A stretch of 18,243 nucleotides of DNA from contig CANBRV010000016.1 in NCBI GenBank assembly GCA_947372005.1, forward strand, positions 1 through 18,243, read 5' to 3'. A model generated the notes under the pieces. The model did not search any database, was not told the origin of the DNA, and saw nothing but the letters and a program-made list of their open reading frames with translations. This document shows positions 6,964 through 14,441 of this stretch, one piece after another. Numbering within the stretch: position 1 is the stretch's first letter; the number at the start of each line of letters is the position of its first letter. Made by a program: the position numbers and the translations under genes. This DNA comes from Comamonadaceae bacterium. GTDB lineage: Bacteria; Pseudomonadota; Gammaproteobacteria; Burkholderiales; Burkholderiaceae_C.

Positions 6964-7718
6964 CATCAGCCATGCGAGTCATCGTGACCCGCCCCGAGCC
7001 TGAGTGCTCTCGCTGGGTAGAGACCATGCGGTTGGAGGGCTTATCCGCCGTGGCTTTGCCGCTGATTGAAATTGCCAGCATTCCGTTTGTGTTTGATGCA
7101 GCACAAAGCTATGACGCGTTTGTGTTTGTCAGTCGCAGCGCCGTTGAAGGTTTTTTTAAAACCGTCAAAAAAGAGGCCTTGCAAGCCAAGCGCTGCTTGG
7201 TCTCTGGGCTAGGCACCCGTGCAGCCCTTATCCAGCATGGCTTACAGGCCGATTTAATTGATGCACCAGACAGCCGCTCGAATCAATTTGATTCTGAAGC
7301 GCTGTGGGCAGTATCTGGCAAGCGCGATTGGTTGGATAAGCGCGTGCTGGTTGTACGCGGTGCGAACAACCTAGGCGAGCAAGAAGGGCGTCCATGGTTG
7401 GCGGATCAATTGACATCTGCTGGTGCGGTGGTCGATTTTGTGGCGACTTACGAGCGCCGTTTACCTAACTTGACAGATGAGCATAGCGCATTGCTGCAAG
7501 CCACGCAGGGCGGGGCTTCCCAAGATATATGGCTGTTTAGCAGCAGCCAGTCCATTGCTCATCTCAAGCTCTTGGTGCCCTCACGTGATTGGAAGACTAG
7601 CCGCGCCATTGCGACGCACGAGCGCATTTTTATCTCGGCTATGGGTGCAGGGTTTGGCGAGGTCAAAGTCGCCCGCCCTGTGCTGGCTGATGTTGTAGCA
7701 ACTCTTAAGGCGCTGTGA
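6960..7718 (+). CDS. hemD: Uroporphyrinogen-III synthase
   Basis: Closes hydroxymethylbilane with inversion of ring D to give uroporphyrinogen III. The sequence is weakly conserved in this family, but the pattern is clear over 252 residues: VIVTRPEPE at the start, LPLIEI, YDAFVFVSRSAVEGFF, then LVVRGANNLGEQEGRPWLADQL followed by GAVVDFVATYERR, and IWLFSSSQSIAHL in the second lobe. The start ATG at 6960 overlaps the hemC stop; an alternative ATG is at 6972. This is a stand-alone HemD with no fused HemX domain, and neither hemX nor hemY follows. The last 14 bp overlap the convergent CAP-domain gene. Confidence 0.9.
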   Translation: MTSAMRVIVTRPEPECSRWVETMRLEGLSAVALPLIEIASIPFVFDAAQSYDAFVFVSRSAVEGFFKTVKKEALQAKRCLVSGLGTRAALIQHGLQADLIDAPDSRSNQFDSEALWAVSGKRDWLDKRVLVVRGANNLGEQEGRPWLADQLTSAGAVVDFVATYERRLPNLTDEHSALLQATQGGASQDIWLFSSSQSIAHLKLLVPSRDWKTSRAIATHERIFISAMGAGFGEVKVARPVLADVVATLKAL

Positions 7719-9108
7719 GCGGATAAAGCTCACATTTACTTGCGCCAATTTGCGTTGCTTGCTTGACGCAATTGGACAGCACATTTTGGTTGAGCTCTGC
7801 TTGGCTTCCAGAGCCAGATCCCGTGCTCCAAATCCAACGCCCTTCGTTTGAGGCATAGGCAAGCGCGCGCACTCCCGATTGCCGACGCACACTTTCGGCT
7901 GCCGCAATAAGCTCTTTCGGGTACGCCACAGGCTGTGCAGGGCGTCCAGCTAGCCACGCCTTACTGGTAATAAATTCGCGTTGTTCAGTGCTAGGGTGTG
8001 GCCCCTCATGTTTGACAGTCACTAGTAGTCGGCAGCTAGCGCCGCAATTGTTAGGAAAGTTAATTTGCATCTTGCCTTTACCTAAATTGAGTGCTTCAAT
8101 TTGTTGCGCGTTTTGAGGTCCTGTAATGTTGACCTGCCATCCCCAATTGCCTTGTACGCCCTCTAATTCAAGGGTTTGTGGGGTGCCAGGCGTCACCTCA
8201 ATAACGGCGTTACGTGGCAGCACGTTAAATGGATTGGGCGGTGTTTGAAAAGTCCAGCTTAGCGTGCGAGCAGCTTGGTTAACCAATAGCTGAACACTCA
8301 CCTCGTATTCAGAGGCGTACTCTAGTGGCGTTGCGGGTAAAAAGAACGCTTCGTTGGAGTTGATCAATCGATCTCTCGTTGAGTCCAGGACTTTCCCAGA
8401 AACTATTTGTGGGCTGCTAGATAGCTTTTGCACGTTAAAACGCTGAACTTGAAGTCGTTGTCCTGCCGCTGCATGAACGCTGATGGGCAGGCCTAGCCAT
8501 TGGCCAGGGCGTTCGGGGGCGGGATCGGGCAATTCATTTTGAAATCCAACACGCCTGACAAAGCTTTTATTGGCAGGGTAAAACGCAATCCAGTCTGCCG
8601 CAACTTTGCTTCGTACAGGGCCCTCACCTAATACCAAAACACTGTCGGGTGTATCCACTGCTGCGCCAAGTTGTGACCAAGCGGGGTTTAATAGCCCAGA
8701 GCGGTGATAAACCGTTGCGATGAGTTGGTCGACTACAGCGGCCCCCGAATTGTCTCGTTCGTTGAAGATGACTTGTTCGCCCGCTCCGTAAGGGTAGCCT
8801 TGATATTTGGTGCGATCACCTAGCGTAACGCCAGTGAATTTTGCATAACCAACACGTTCGAGATGCATTTCAGGCGTTCCATTGGGCGTCACTTTGGACA
8901 AAATCGATCGATCTTGTAGTGCCGATAAATATTGACTGTGCGCCAGTGCTGTTTGAGCAAGGGTGTCGTTATGAATGAGTTGACTGAGTCCTAAATCGGC
9001 ACGGTATTGATTGAGCCTAGCAATAGCGGAAGTACTTGTTTGCGCAAGAGACGCAGCAGCACAAAACACAAAAATAACAAACAAAAAATAACGCTTCAAT
9101 ATAGTCAT
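7705..9108 (-). CDS. Secreted CAP (SCP/PR1)-domain protein with Ig-like middle and DUF4189-like C-terminus
   Basis: A 467-residue exported protein with unknown function. Residues 1-22 are a signal peptide (cleavage after SLA). Residues about 27-165 form a CAP domain: LNQYRADLGLSQLIHNDTLAQTALAHSQYL, later GYPYGAGEQV and QLIATVYHRSGLLNPAWSQLGAAV, the usual bacterial CAP hallmarks. The middle (about 225-290: GKVLDSTRDRLI, then YEVSVQLL and TLSWTFQTP) resembles a Big_5/SbsA-type Ig-like domain. The last 55 residues (VRALAYASNEGRWIWSTGSG, later two cysteines NC and KCELY) resemble the DUF4189 repeat. The start ATG overlaps the DUF1499 stop codon (ATGA), and the 3' end overlaps hemD by 14 bp. CAP proteins are often surface or secreted; a specific ligand is not evident. 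Confidence 0.75.
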   Translation of the reverse strand: MTILKRYFLFVIFVFCAAASLAQTSTSAIARLNQYRADLGLSQLIHNDTLAQTALAHSQYLSALQDRSILSKVTPNGTPEMHLERVGYAKFTGVTLGDRTKYQGYPYGAGEQVIFNERDNSGAAVVDQLIATVYHRSGLLNPAWSQLGAAVDTPDSVLVLGEGPVRSKVAADWIAFYPANKSFVRRVGFQNELPDPAPERPGQWLGLPISVHAAAGQRLQVQRFNVQKLSSSPQIVSGKVLDSTRDRLINSNEAFFLPATPLEYASEYEVSVQLLVNQAARTLSWTFQTPPNPFNVLPRNAVIEVTPGTPQTLELEGVQGNWGWQVNITGPQNAQQIEALNLGKGKMQINFPNNCGASCRLLVTVKHEGPHPSTEQREFITSKAWLAGRPAQPVAYPKELIAAAESVRRQSGVRALAYASNEGRWIWSTGSGSGSQAELNQNVLSNCVKQATQIGASKCELYPLTAP

Positions 9109-9605
9109 GACATTTCATTAAACAAAGTGCGAATCGACTCGATACGAGTGCGGTTGACGCCAAAATCTTTACGTCCTAGGCGGCTTGCAGAGCGTACATG
9201 GATGACATGACTGGTTTCATCCATAAAAAACTCCACATCATCGGTGAACTGCAAGAGTAGTGTCGTGCATTGAACATAAAGATAGCGCCCAGCATCTATT
9301 TTTTTGTTTGTGATTATGGATGTGCGAGGTAGCTTTGCGACAACGCGCTCTAGTTTCTCCCAAGCAACTGAACTATCGCCCGTGTAAGTGATAGCAGCAA
9401 TGTCGGCGTAAGCCCGCATGGGATGTTCAGGATGTAGCGAAGCTTGACTAGACACACTGTTCTCGGTTTGAGACGGCGGTTTTAGTTTCCCATCAATAAC
9501 TCCCAAGTTTGTGGGAGTTTTGCCACGAAGTAGGCCCCATTGACCCGACAAGAGTAACAAACCAGCCAAAATAACCGCAATCAATAATATGATGCGAATC
9601 AGCAT
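9105..9605 (-). CDS. DUF1499 family protein with N-terminal membrane anchor
   Basis: A 166-residue protein. Residues 2-20 form a hydrophobic segment (IRIILLIAVILAGLLLL), a membrane anchor or uncleaved signal, followed by the DUF1499 domain: the SVSSQA segment, WEKLERVVAKLPRTSII, YLYVQCTTLLLQFTDDVEFFMDE, and the characteristic end VRSASRLGRKDFGVNRTRIESI. The function of the family is unknown to me. The start ATG at 9605 has a strong GGAGG site (9616-9612, spacer 6). It is the first gene of a two-gene operon with the CAP-domain gene (4-bp overlap), so the two products may act together at the envelope. Confidence 0.85.
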   Translation of the reverse strand: MLIRIILLIAVILAGLLLLSGQWGLLRGKTPTNLGVIDGKLKPPSQTENSVSSQASLHPEHPMRAYADIAAITYTGDSSVAWEKLERVVAKLPRTSIITNKKIDAGRYLYVQCTTLLLQFTDDVEFFMDETSHVIHVRSASRLGRKDFGVNRTRIESIRTLFNEMS

Positions 9606-9680
9606 AAATGTCCTCCAAGTTTTTGAAATCAGTGTAATTTATCTTAACTTTAATGGCTGCGCAATATAATTTGTCTTGTA
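9606..9680. promoter_or_regulatory. Divergent promoter region between the DUF1499 gene and the Ig-like lipoprotein gene
   Basis: These 75 bp must hold the starts of both transcripts. A consensus TATAAT lies at 9665-9670 on the plus strand, with no convincing -35 element 17 nt upstream. It would start transcription about 4 nt before the lipoprotein ATG. On the minus strand the only candidate I see is TTGCGC, 17 nt, TAAATT, which is weak. The AT-rich composition fits a promoter. Confidence 0.35.
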
Positions 9681-11741
9681 ATGAAATTTAGCATACTGAT
9701 AGCTCACTATTGGCGACTCATGCTCAGCAGCATAGTCGCTTTTTTCTGCGCCCTTACGGTTGTCGGGTGCGGTGGGGCGGCTGGTAGCAGCAGTAGCAAT
9801 ACACCAGGGCTGACACTCACATTGATCAATGCTTCGGGGAGTACGGTTACCAATATGGTGGTGGGTACTACCTATACATTGGTTGCTACCGCATCGCAAA
9901 CAGGAGGATCGGCTGCCAATGTAGTGGTGACATTTACAGCAGGTAGCTTAGCAAGCTTAACGCCAACTACGGGGACTGCACTCACCAATAGCTCGGGCGT
10001 AGCCACGATGGTACTGGTGCCAACTACGGCAGGCGCATCAACCGCCACAGCCAGTGCTACTGTCAACAAAATCACTACAACGGCTGCGACATCAACTACA
10101 GCAGCCACGACGACGACGACAAGTGTCGCGGTGACGGGTTCTGCAAATTACTCTGTTACTACTCTTGGGGCATCTGGGACGCCCGCTGTAGTCACATTGA
10201 GCGCACTCACTGCGACTTCGGGTTCGACCCTCGGTACATCGCTCACATCTGGTAGCTCGACAGCCCTAAGTGTGACGGTTTACAACAACGGCGCCGCACC
10301 AACTACACCAGCTAGCGTTGCCTTTACCACAACTTGCGGGCAGGTCTCGCCTACACCTGCAACCAGCAATGGCAGTGGCGTGGTCTCCGCGACCTACTCT
10401 TCAGTGAAAGCAGACGGCAGCTTGTGCCAAGGCTCTCCAGCAGGCACGGTGACTGCCACCACAAGCGGAGTGACCAGTCAAGTTTCGATGTATGTGAGTG
10501 CGCCCACAACCGGATCTGTGGCCTTTATTTCTGCTTCACCTACGCAGATTTATTTAAGCGGATCGGGTGCAACTTCACAGGCTACTTTGACATTTAAGGC
10601 GCTATCGACTACAGGGACGGCGCTTCCGACTCAGGCTATTGATTTGACGTTAACAGGCAATCCGGGCGGCGTCACTTTTGGTACGCAAGGCAATACAGCT
10701 CTTGTTGCGGGTACAACTGATGCTTCTGGCTTAATCACGGTCTCGGTATTTGCAGGCGGGACACCAGGAGCGGTGACCGTTAAAGCGACATGGAATATAA
10801 ATTCAGCGATTTATACGACCTCGAATAGTCTGTCTATTGCATCGGGTCCACCGCAGCAACGAGCGATGAGTTTGTCGATGACTAATCCTAATATCGAAGG
10901 CTGGAATATTGATGGCACCACCACCCAATTGACAGTGCGTATTTCAGATGCTAACGGAAACGCAGTTCCGAACGGAACAGTCGTTAATTTTGTGAGCTCT
11001 GGTGGGCAAATTAATAGCACCTGTACTACAGCGCTTGTCGCTACTTTTTCGCAGTGCAGTGTGAATTTTTCAAGTCAAGCACCAAGACCAGCTAACGGAC
11101 GGGTTGTTGTTCTAGCCTATTTAGAGGGAATTAAAAACTATACCGATACGAATGCTAATAATCAGTACGATGCAGGTACCGATACTCTTAGCGATCAAGG
11201 CGATGCTTACCGTGATGATAATGAAAATGGTCAATATGACAGTGGCGAGTTTGTGGTGAGTAAAGGCGGGGCAGTCGTATGTGCTGGTGCTGGAGGGGCT
11301 ACTCCCAAACGAGTTAACACTTGTACTGGATTGCTTCCCACAACAGTGAGGGCGCAAACGATTATTTTGTTATCTTCTAATTTGCCATTGGTCACGGCTG
11401 TTGCAGGACAAGCAAGTTTTACTAGTACTAATGCGCGCGCTTTTAACTTTACGTTGAATGGAACAGCGCAGTCTCTCTTGCCTATGCCCTCTGGCACATC
11501 GATTTCCATTACATCTTCAGTGACTGGATGCGGTGTCGGAACCATCACTCCTTCGGCCGTACAGTACGTTGGTGGGGGTACAGATCCAGCGGCTAATGTC
11601 GGGTCTGTACATTCCGTGACCTTGACTGGGACACCAGCGGCTGGCGCTACACCTGCTGTGACTTGTAGCGGCGCCATATTGACCATTCAAACAACAACTC
11701 CCTCTGGGCGGCAAGGCTCTGCGACAGTTACCGTCCCCTAA
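9681..11741 (+). CDS. Large surface lipoprotein of bacterial Ig-like (Big_1 type) domains with two calcium-loop-like motifs
   Basis: A 686-residue predicted lipoprotein. The signal peptide ends in the lipobox VVGC (C30), so it is probably lipid-anchored. The body is rich in Thr, Ser, Ala and Gly, with several Ig-like repeats (about 44-130, 160-270, 275-390, 395-485). DANGNAVPNGTVVNF is a Big_1/invasin-type signature. Residues about 131-148 are a Thr/Ala spacer. Near 489-497 (DTNANNQYD) and 512-523 (DDNENGQYDSGE) are two aspartate-rich loops of the kind that bind calcium between such domains. I keep the ATG at 9681 because R12 then supplies the positive charge of the signal peptide; ATG 9720 is an alternative. 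Six or more cysteines occur in pairs, which would suit disulfides outside the cell. Adhesion or matrix function is inference. It stands alone and faces away from the DUF1499/CAP operon. Confidence 0.75.
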   Translation: MKFSILIAHYWRLMLSSIVAFFCALTVVGCGGAAGSSSSNTPGLTLTLINASGSTVTNMVVGTTYTLVATASQTGGSAANVVVTFTAGSLASLTPTTGTALTNSSGVATMVLVPTTAGASTATASATVNKITTTAATSTTAATTTTTSVAVTGSANYSVTTLGASGTPAVVTLSALTATSGSTLGTSLTSGSSTALSVTVYNNGAAPTTPASVAFTTTCGQVSPTPATSNGSGVVSATYSSVKADGSLCQGSPAGTVTATTSGVTSQVSMYVSAPTTGSVAFISASPTQIYLSGSGATSQATLTFKALSTTGTALPTQAIDLTLTGNPGGVTFGTQGNTALVAGTTDASGLITVSVFAGGTPGAVTVKATWNINSAIYTTSNSLSIASGPPQQRAMSLSMTNPNIEGWNIDGTTTQLTVRISDANGNAVPNGTVVNFVSSGGQINSTCTTALVATFSQCSVNFSSQAPRPANGRVVVLAYLEGIKNYTDTNANNQYDAGTDTLSDQGDAYRDDNENGQYDSGEFVVSKGGAVVCAGAGGATPKRVNTCTGLLPTTVRAQTIILLSSNLPLVTAVAGQASFTSTNARAFNFTLNGTAQSLLPMPSGTSISITSSVTGCGVGTITPSAVQYVGGGTDPAANVGSVHSVTLTGTPAAGATPAVTCSGAILTIQTTTPSGRQGSATVTVP

Positions 11742-11767
11742 TGCGACAATCCCCACTTTGAAAATTT

Positions 11768-11773
11768 CAGGAG
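11768..11773 (+). promoter_or_regulatory. Ribosome binding site that supports the GTG start of yebC
   Basis: CAGGAG stands 6 nt before the GTG at 11780, and the protein begins MAGHSKWANIQHRKG, the fixed family start, so the GTG is secure. A short palindrome TGAAAATTTCA (11759-11769) touches the site; its meaning is unclear. Confidence 0.7.
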
Positions 11774-11779
11774 TGAGCG

Positions 11780-12499
11780 GTGGCAGGTCATAGCAAGTGG
11801 GCGAACATTCAGCACCGTAAAGGGCGGCAAGACGAAAAGCGGCAAAAAATTTGGACGCGTGTGGTGCGTGAAATCATGGTCGCAGCACGCGTGGGTGGAG
11901 GTGATCCGTCCGCCAATCCACGCCTTCGCTTAGCGATTGAAAAAGCCAAGGCATCCAATATGCCTGCGGACACGGTTAAACGCAACATCGATAAAGCCAC
12001 GGGCAATTTAGAGGGCGTTCAGTACGAAGAAATTCGTTATGAAGGCTATGGCCTTGGCGGCGCGGCCATTATTGTGGACACCATGACCGACAACCGTGTG
12101 CGTACTGTGGCCGAGGTGCGCCACGCTTTTTCTAAGCATGGCGGCAATATGGGCACTGAGGGATCAGTCGCGTTTCAGTTCAAACACGTCGGTCAGATGA
12201 TTTTTGCGCCTGGTACGGATGAAGAAAAATTAATGGAAGCGGCACTGGACGCGGGCGCAGAGGACATCATCACGGGCGACGATGGTGCAATTGAGGTGCT
12301 CACAGCGCCGCTTGATTTTGAAACCATTAAGCTTGCGCTAGAGGCTCTCGGCTTTCAAAGTGAAGTTGCCGAGGTCACCATGCGTGCAGATAACGCCATA
12401 GAAATGTCGGAGGTTGATGCTGGCAAGATGCAAAAACTGCTAGACGTTTTGGAAGATTTGGATGATGTGCAAAATGTCTTCCACAATGCGGTTTTTTAA
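11780..12499 (+). CDS. yebC: YebC/TACO1 family regulatory or translation factor
   Basis: A 239-residue member of the YebC/PmpR/TACO1 family. Members have been described both as DNA-binding regulators and, more recently, as factors that help ribosomes through difficult sequences such as proline runs. The N-terminus GHSKWANIQHRKGRQDEKR is the family signature. RLRLAIEKAKASNMPADTVKRNIDKATG forms the first helical domain, and EGYGLGGAAIIVDTMTDNRVRTVAEVRHAFSKHGG and VAFQFKHVGQ follow. Length is normal. It begins with GTG and a good ribosome site. purD follows after 12 bp. It opens the co-directional cluster that runs to the right edge of the window. Confidence 0.95.
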   Translation: MAGHSKWANIQHRKGRQDEKRQKIWTRVVREIMVAARVGGGDPSANPRLRLAIEKAKASNMPADTVKRNIDKATGNLEGVQYEEIRYEGYGLGGAAIIVDTMTDNRVRTVAEVRHAFSKHGGNMGTEGSVAFQFKHVGQMIFAPGTDEEKLMEAALDAGAEDIITGDDGAIEVLTAPLDFETIKLALEALGFQSEVAEVTMRADNAIEMSEVDAGKMQKLLDVLEDLDDVQNVFHNAVF

Positions 12500-12511
12500 A
12501 CAGTTTTATTT

Positions 12512-13801
12512 ATGAATATCTTAGTAATTGGTGGCGGTGGACGTGAGCATGCTTTGGCTTGGAAGTTGGCGCAATCGCCGCGTGTGCAAATGGTCTATGT
12601 AGCGCCGGGCAATGGCGGAACAGCATTAGATAAGTGTCTGCAAAATCTTCCAATCACCGACGTGCATCAGCTTGCCGATTGGGCGCTTGAGCACAAAATC
12701 AATCTAACCGTGGTCGGCCCAGAAGCACCGCTGGCTGCGGGTGTAGTCGACTTATTTAGAAGTAAAGGGCTACGTATTTTTGGCCCCACGCAGGCTGCCG
12801 CGCAGCTTGAATCATCTAAAGCGTTTAGCAAAGCGTTTATGGCAAGGCACGGCATTCCGACGGCACACTACGATGTATTTACGGACGCAACGCTTGCTGC
12901 CGCGCATGCGTATGTTGACAAGCATGGCGCACCGATTGTGGTGAAGGCCGATGGCTTGGCTGCCGGCAAAGGCGTGGTGGTAGCGATGAGCTTGAATGAG
13001 GCGCACGAGGCTGTGGACACCATGATTGGCGTAGGCTGCGAGGCAGGCTCGCGTATCGTGATTGAAGAGTTCTTAGCAGGTGAAGAAGCCAGCTTTATTG
13101 TGCTGTGTGACGGCAAAAATGTGACAGCGCTTGCCACATCGCAAGACCACAAACGTATTGGTGATGGCGACACGGGCCCTAACACGGGCGGTATGGGTGC
13201 GTATTCGCCTGCACCCGTGGTGACGCCTGACGTGCATGCGCGTGCACTGCGTGAGGTGATTTTGCCGACGACTAGGGGTATGGCGAAAGATGGCATTCCC
13301 TACACGGGCTTTTTGTATGCAGGCTTGATGATTGGCTCAGATGCAAGCGGTAAGACCAGCATCAAAACGCTGGAATTCAATTGCCGTTTGGGTGACCCAG
13401 AGACGCAGCCGATTTTGATGCGCCTCAAATCAGATTTGGTGGATGTGCTGTTGGCCGCTACCAATGAGCATTTGGATGCTATTGAGCTAGATTGGGATAG
13501 GCGTACCGCCCTAGGTGTTGTGGTCGCGGCGCATGGTTATCCAGCAAGTCCTCGCACCGGTGATGTGATTACGGGCTTGCCTGCGTTGCCAGTGGACGGT
13601 GAAGTGCAAGTGTTCCATGCGGGAACTAAGCAAAACGACGCGGGTGAGTTGGTGAGTTCGGGGGGGCGTATTTTGTGCGTCACGGCAATGGCGCAAACTG
13701 TTAAAGCAGCGAAGCAGCATGCGTACGAAGTCGTCGATCAGATCAAAATTGCTGGCTCGCAGCACCGTACAGATATTGGTCACCGCGCGGTGATTGGCTG
13801 A
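12512..13801 (+). CDS. purD: Phosphoribosylamine-glycine ligase (GAR synthetase)
   Basis: Second step of purine synthesis: ATP-dependent joining of glycine to phosphoribosylamine. The 429 residues match the usual length. ILVIGGGGREHALAWKL is the N-terminal dinucleotide-like loop. The ATP-grasp core shows APIVVKADGLAAGKGVVVA, and the family signature GDGDTGPNTGGMGAYSP begins at residue 217. EFNCRLGDPETQ carries the metal-binding glutamate and asparagine. It starts at the ATG at 12512 without a clear Shine-Dalgarno. The next gene follows after 7 bp if its ATG is used. Confidence 0.97.
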   Translation: MNILVIGGGGREHALAWKLAQSPRVQMVYVAPGNGGTALDKCLQNLPITDVHQLADWALEHKINLTVVGPEAPLAAGVVDLFRSKGLRIFGPTQAAAQLESSKAFSKAFMARHGIPTAHYDVFTDATLAAAHAYVDKHGAPIVVKADGLAAGKGVVVAMSLNEAHEAVDTMIGVGCEAGSRIVIEEFLAGEEASFIVLCDGKNVTALATSQDHKRIGDGDTGPNTGGMGAYSPAPVVTPDVHARALREVILPTTRGMAKDGIPYTGFLYAGLMIGSDASGKTSIKTLEFNCRLGDPETQPILMRLKSDLVDVLLAATNEHLDAIELDWDRRTALGVVVAAHGYPASPRTGDVITGLPALPVDGEVQVFHAGTKQNDAGELVSSGGRILCVTAMAQTVKAAKQHAYEVVDQIKIAGSQHRTDIGHRAVIG

Positions 13802-13808
13802 AAGCCTT

Positions 13809-14441
13809 ATGGAGACTGGCTTGCCAACAAACATCATTCGGTTTAAGGGCAGCACGCTGGCACGCTGGGTGCTGGGGCTATTTGGCTGGCGTGTGCTGTT
13901 TGATGGTGTTCCTGGTCACAAGGGTGTGATTGCGGTATATCCACACACCTCTAATTGGGATTTCCCGATCGGCTTGCTGGCTAAATGGACAATTGGAATC
14001 CCTGCTCGATATTGGGGTAAAGATAGCTTGTTTAAGATCCCGCTCATTGGTCGGTTCATGCGCTGGACTGGAGGCATCCCTGTGAATAGAACATCTAAAA
14101 CAGGCATGGTGACGGATACTGTGAAAGCAATGCAATCAGCAGATTTTTTTTGGTTTGGCGTAGCTCCCGAAGGGACGAGGAAACGCATTGCCGGATGGCG
14201 CAGCGGCTTTTACCGTGTGGCCTGCGAGGCAGGCGTGCCTATTTGCGTTGCTTATTTTGATTACCCTAGCAAGACAGTTGATCTCAGGCATTTTTTTGTC
14301 CCAACGGGTGATCAATCCGTTGATTTTTCTTGGATGGCAAATGTGCTTCAAGGTAAGCTAGGGCTGAAGCCAGAAAATATGTCGCCAATTGTGTTGCTTA
14401 GCGATAAAGTTGCGCGCGATAAATCTTTAATCGTGTCATGA
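13809..14441 (+). CDS. PlsC-like lysophospholipid / 1-acylglycerol-3-phosphate acyltransferase family protein
   Basis: A 210-residue acyltransferase of the PlsC/LPLAT superfamily, which transfers acyl chains to glycerol phosphate or lysolipids at the inner face of the membrane. The catalytic HX4D motif is PHTSNWD (H46, D51). GGIPVNR is the substrate motif II/III region, and APEGTR (119-124) the third motif. The protein is short for true PlsC (about 240), and its motif HTSNWD rather than NHxSxxD suits a divergent subgroup. A hydrophobic stretch near 20-31 may touch the membrane. I chose the ATG at 13809; a TTG at 13794 would overlap purD by 8 bp. The stop codon overlaps the hemF start (ATGA, 14438-14441). 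The exact acyl acceptor is not known. Confidence 0.85.
   Translation: METGLPTNIIRFKGSTLARWVLGLFGWRVLFDGVPGHKGVIAVYPHTSNWDFPIGLLAKWTIGIPARYWGKDSLFKIPLIGRFMRWTGGIPVNRTSKTGMVTDTVKAMQSADFFWFGVAPEGTRKRIAGWRSGFYRVACEAGVPICVAYFDYPSKTVDLRHFFVPTGDQSVDFSWMANVLQGKLGLKPENMSPIVLLSDKVARDKSLIVS

Noticed and set aside
10107..10121. Short ACG trinucleotide run in the lipoprotein gene as a phase-variation site
   Set aside because: Changes in a three-base repeat keep the reading frame, and the run is short; at most it would vary the length of the Thr spacer.
11231..11686. 151-codon open frame antisense to the Ig-like lipoprotein
   Set aside because: It has no recognisable domain or ribosome site, and arises from the Thr/Gly/Val-rich codons of the sense gene.
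7705..11741. Envelope segment as a recently acquired mobile island
   Set aside because: I found no integrase, transposase, tRNA end, or direct repeats at the borders, and the borders overlap or adjoin housekeeping genes closely, so I report only the unusual gene order.
11759..11769. TGAAAATTTCA palindrome before yebC as an operator
   Set aside because: It is short and AT-rich, and could easily arise by chance; there is no promoter around it to give it meaning.
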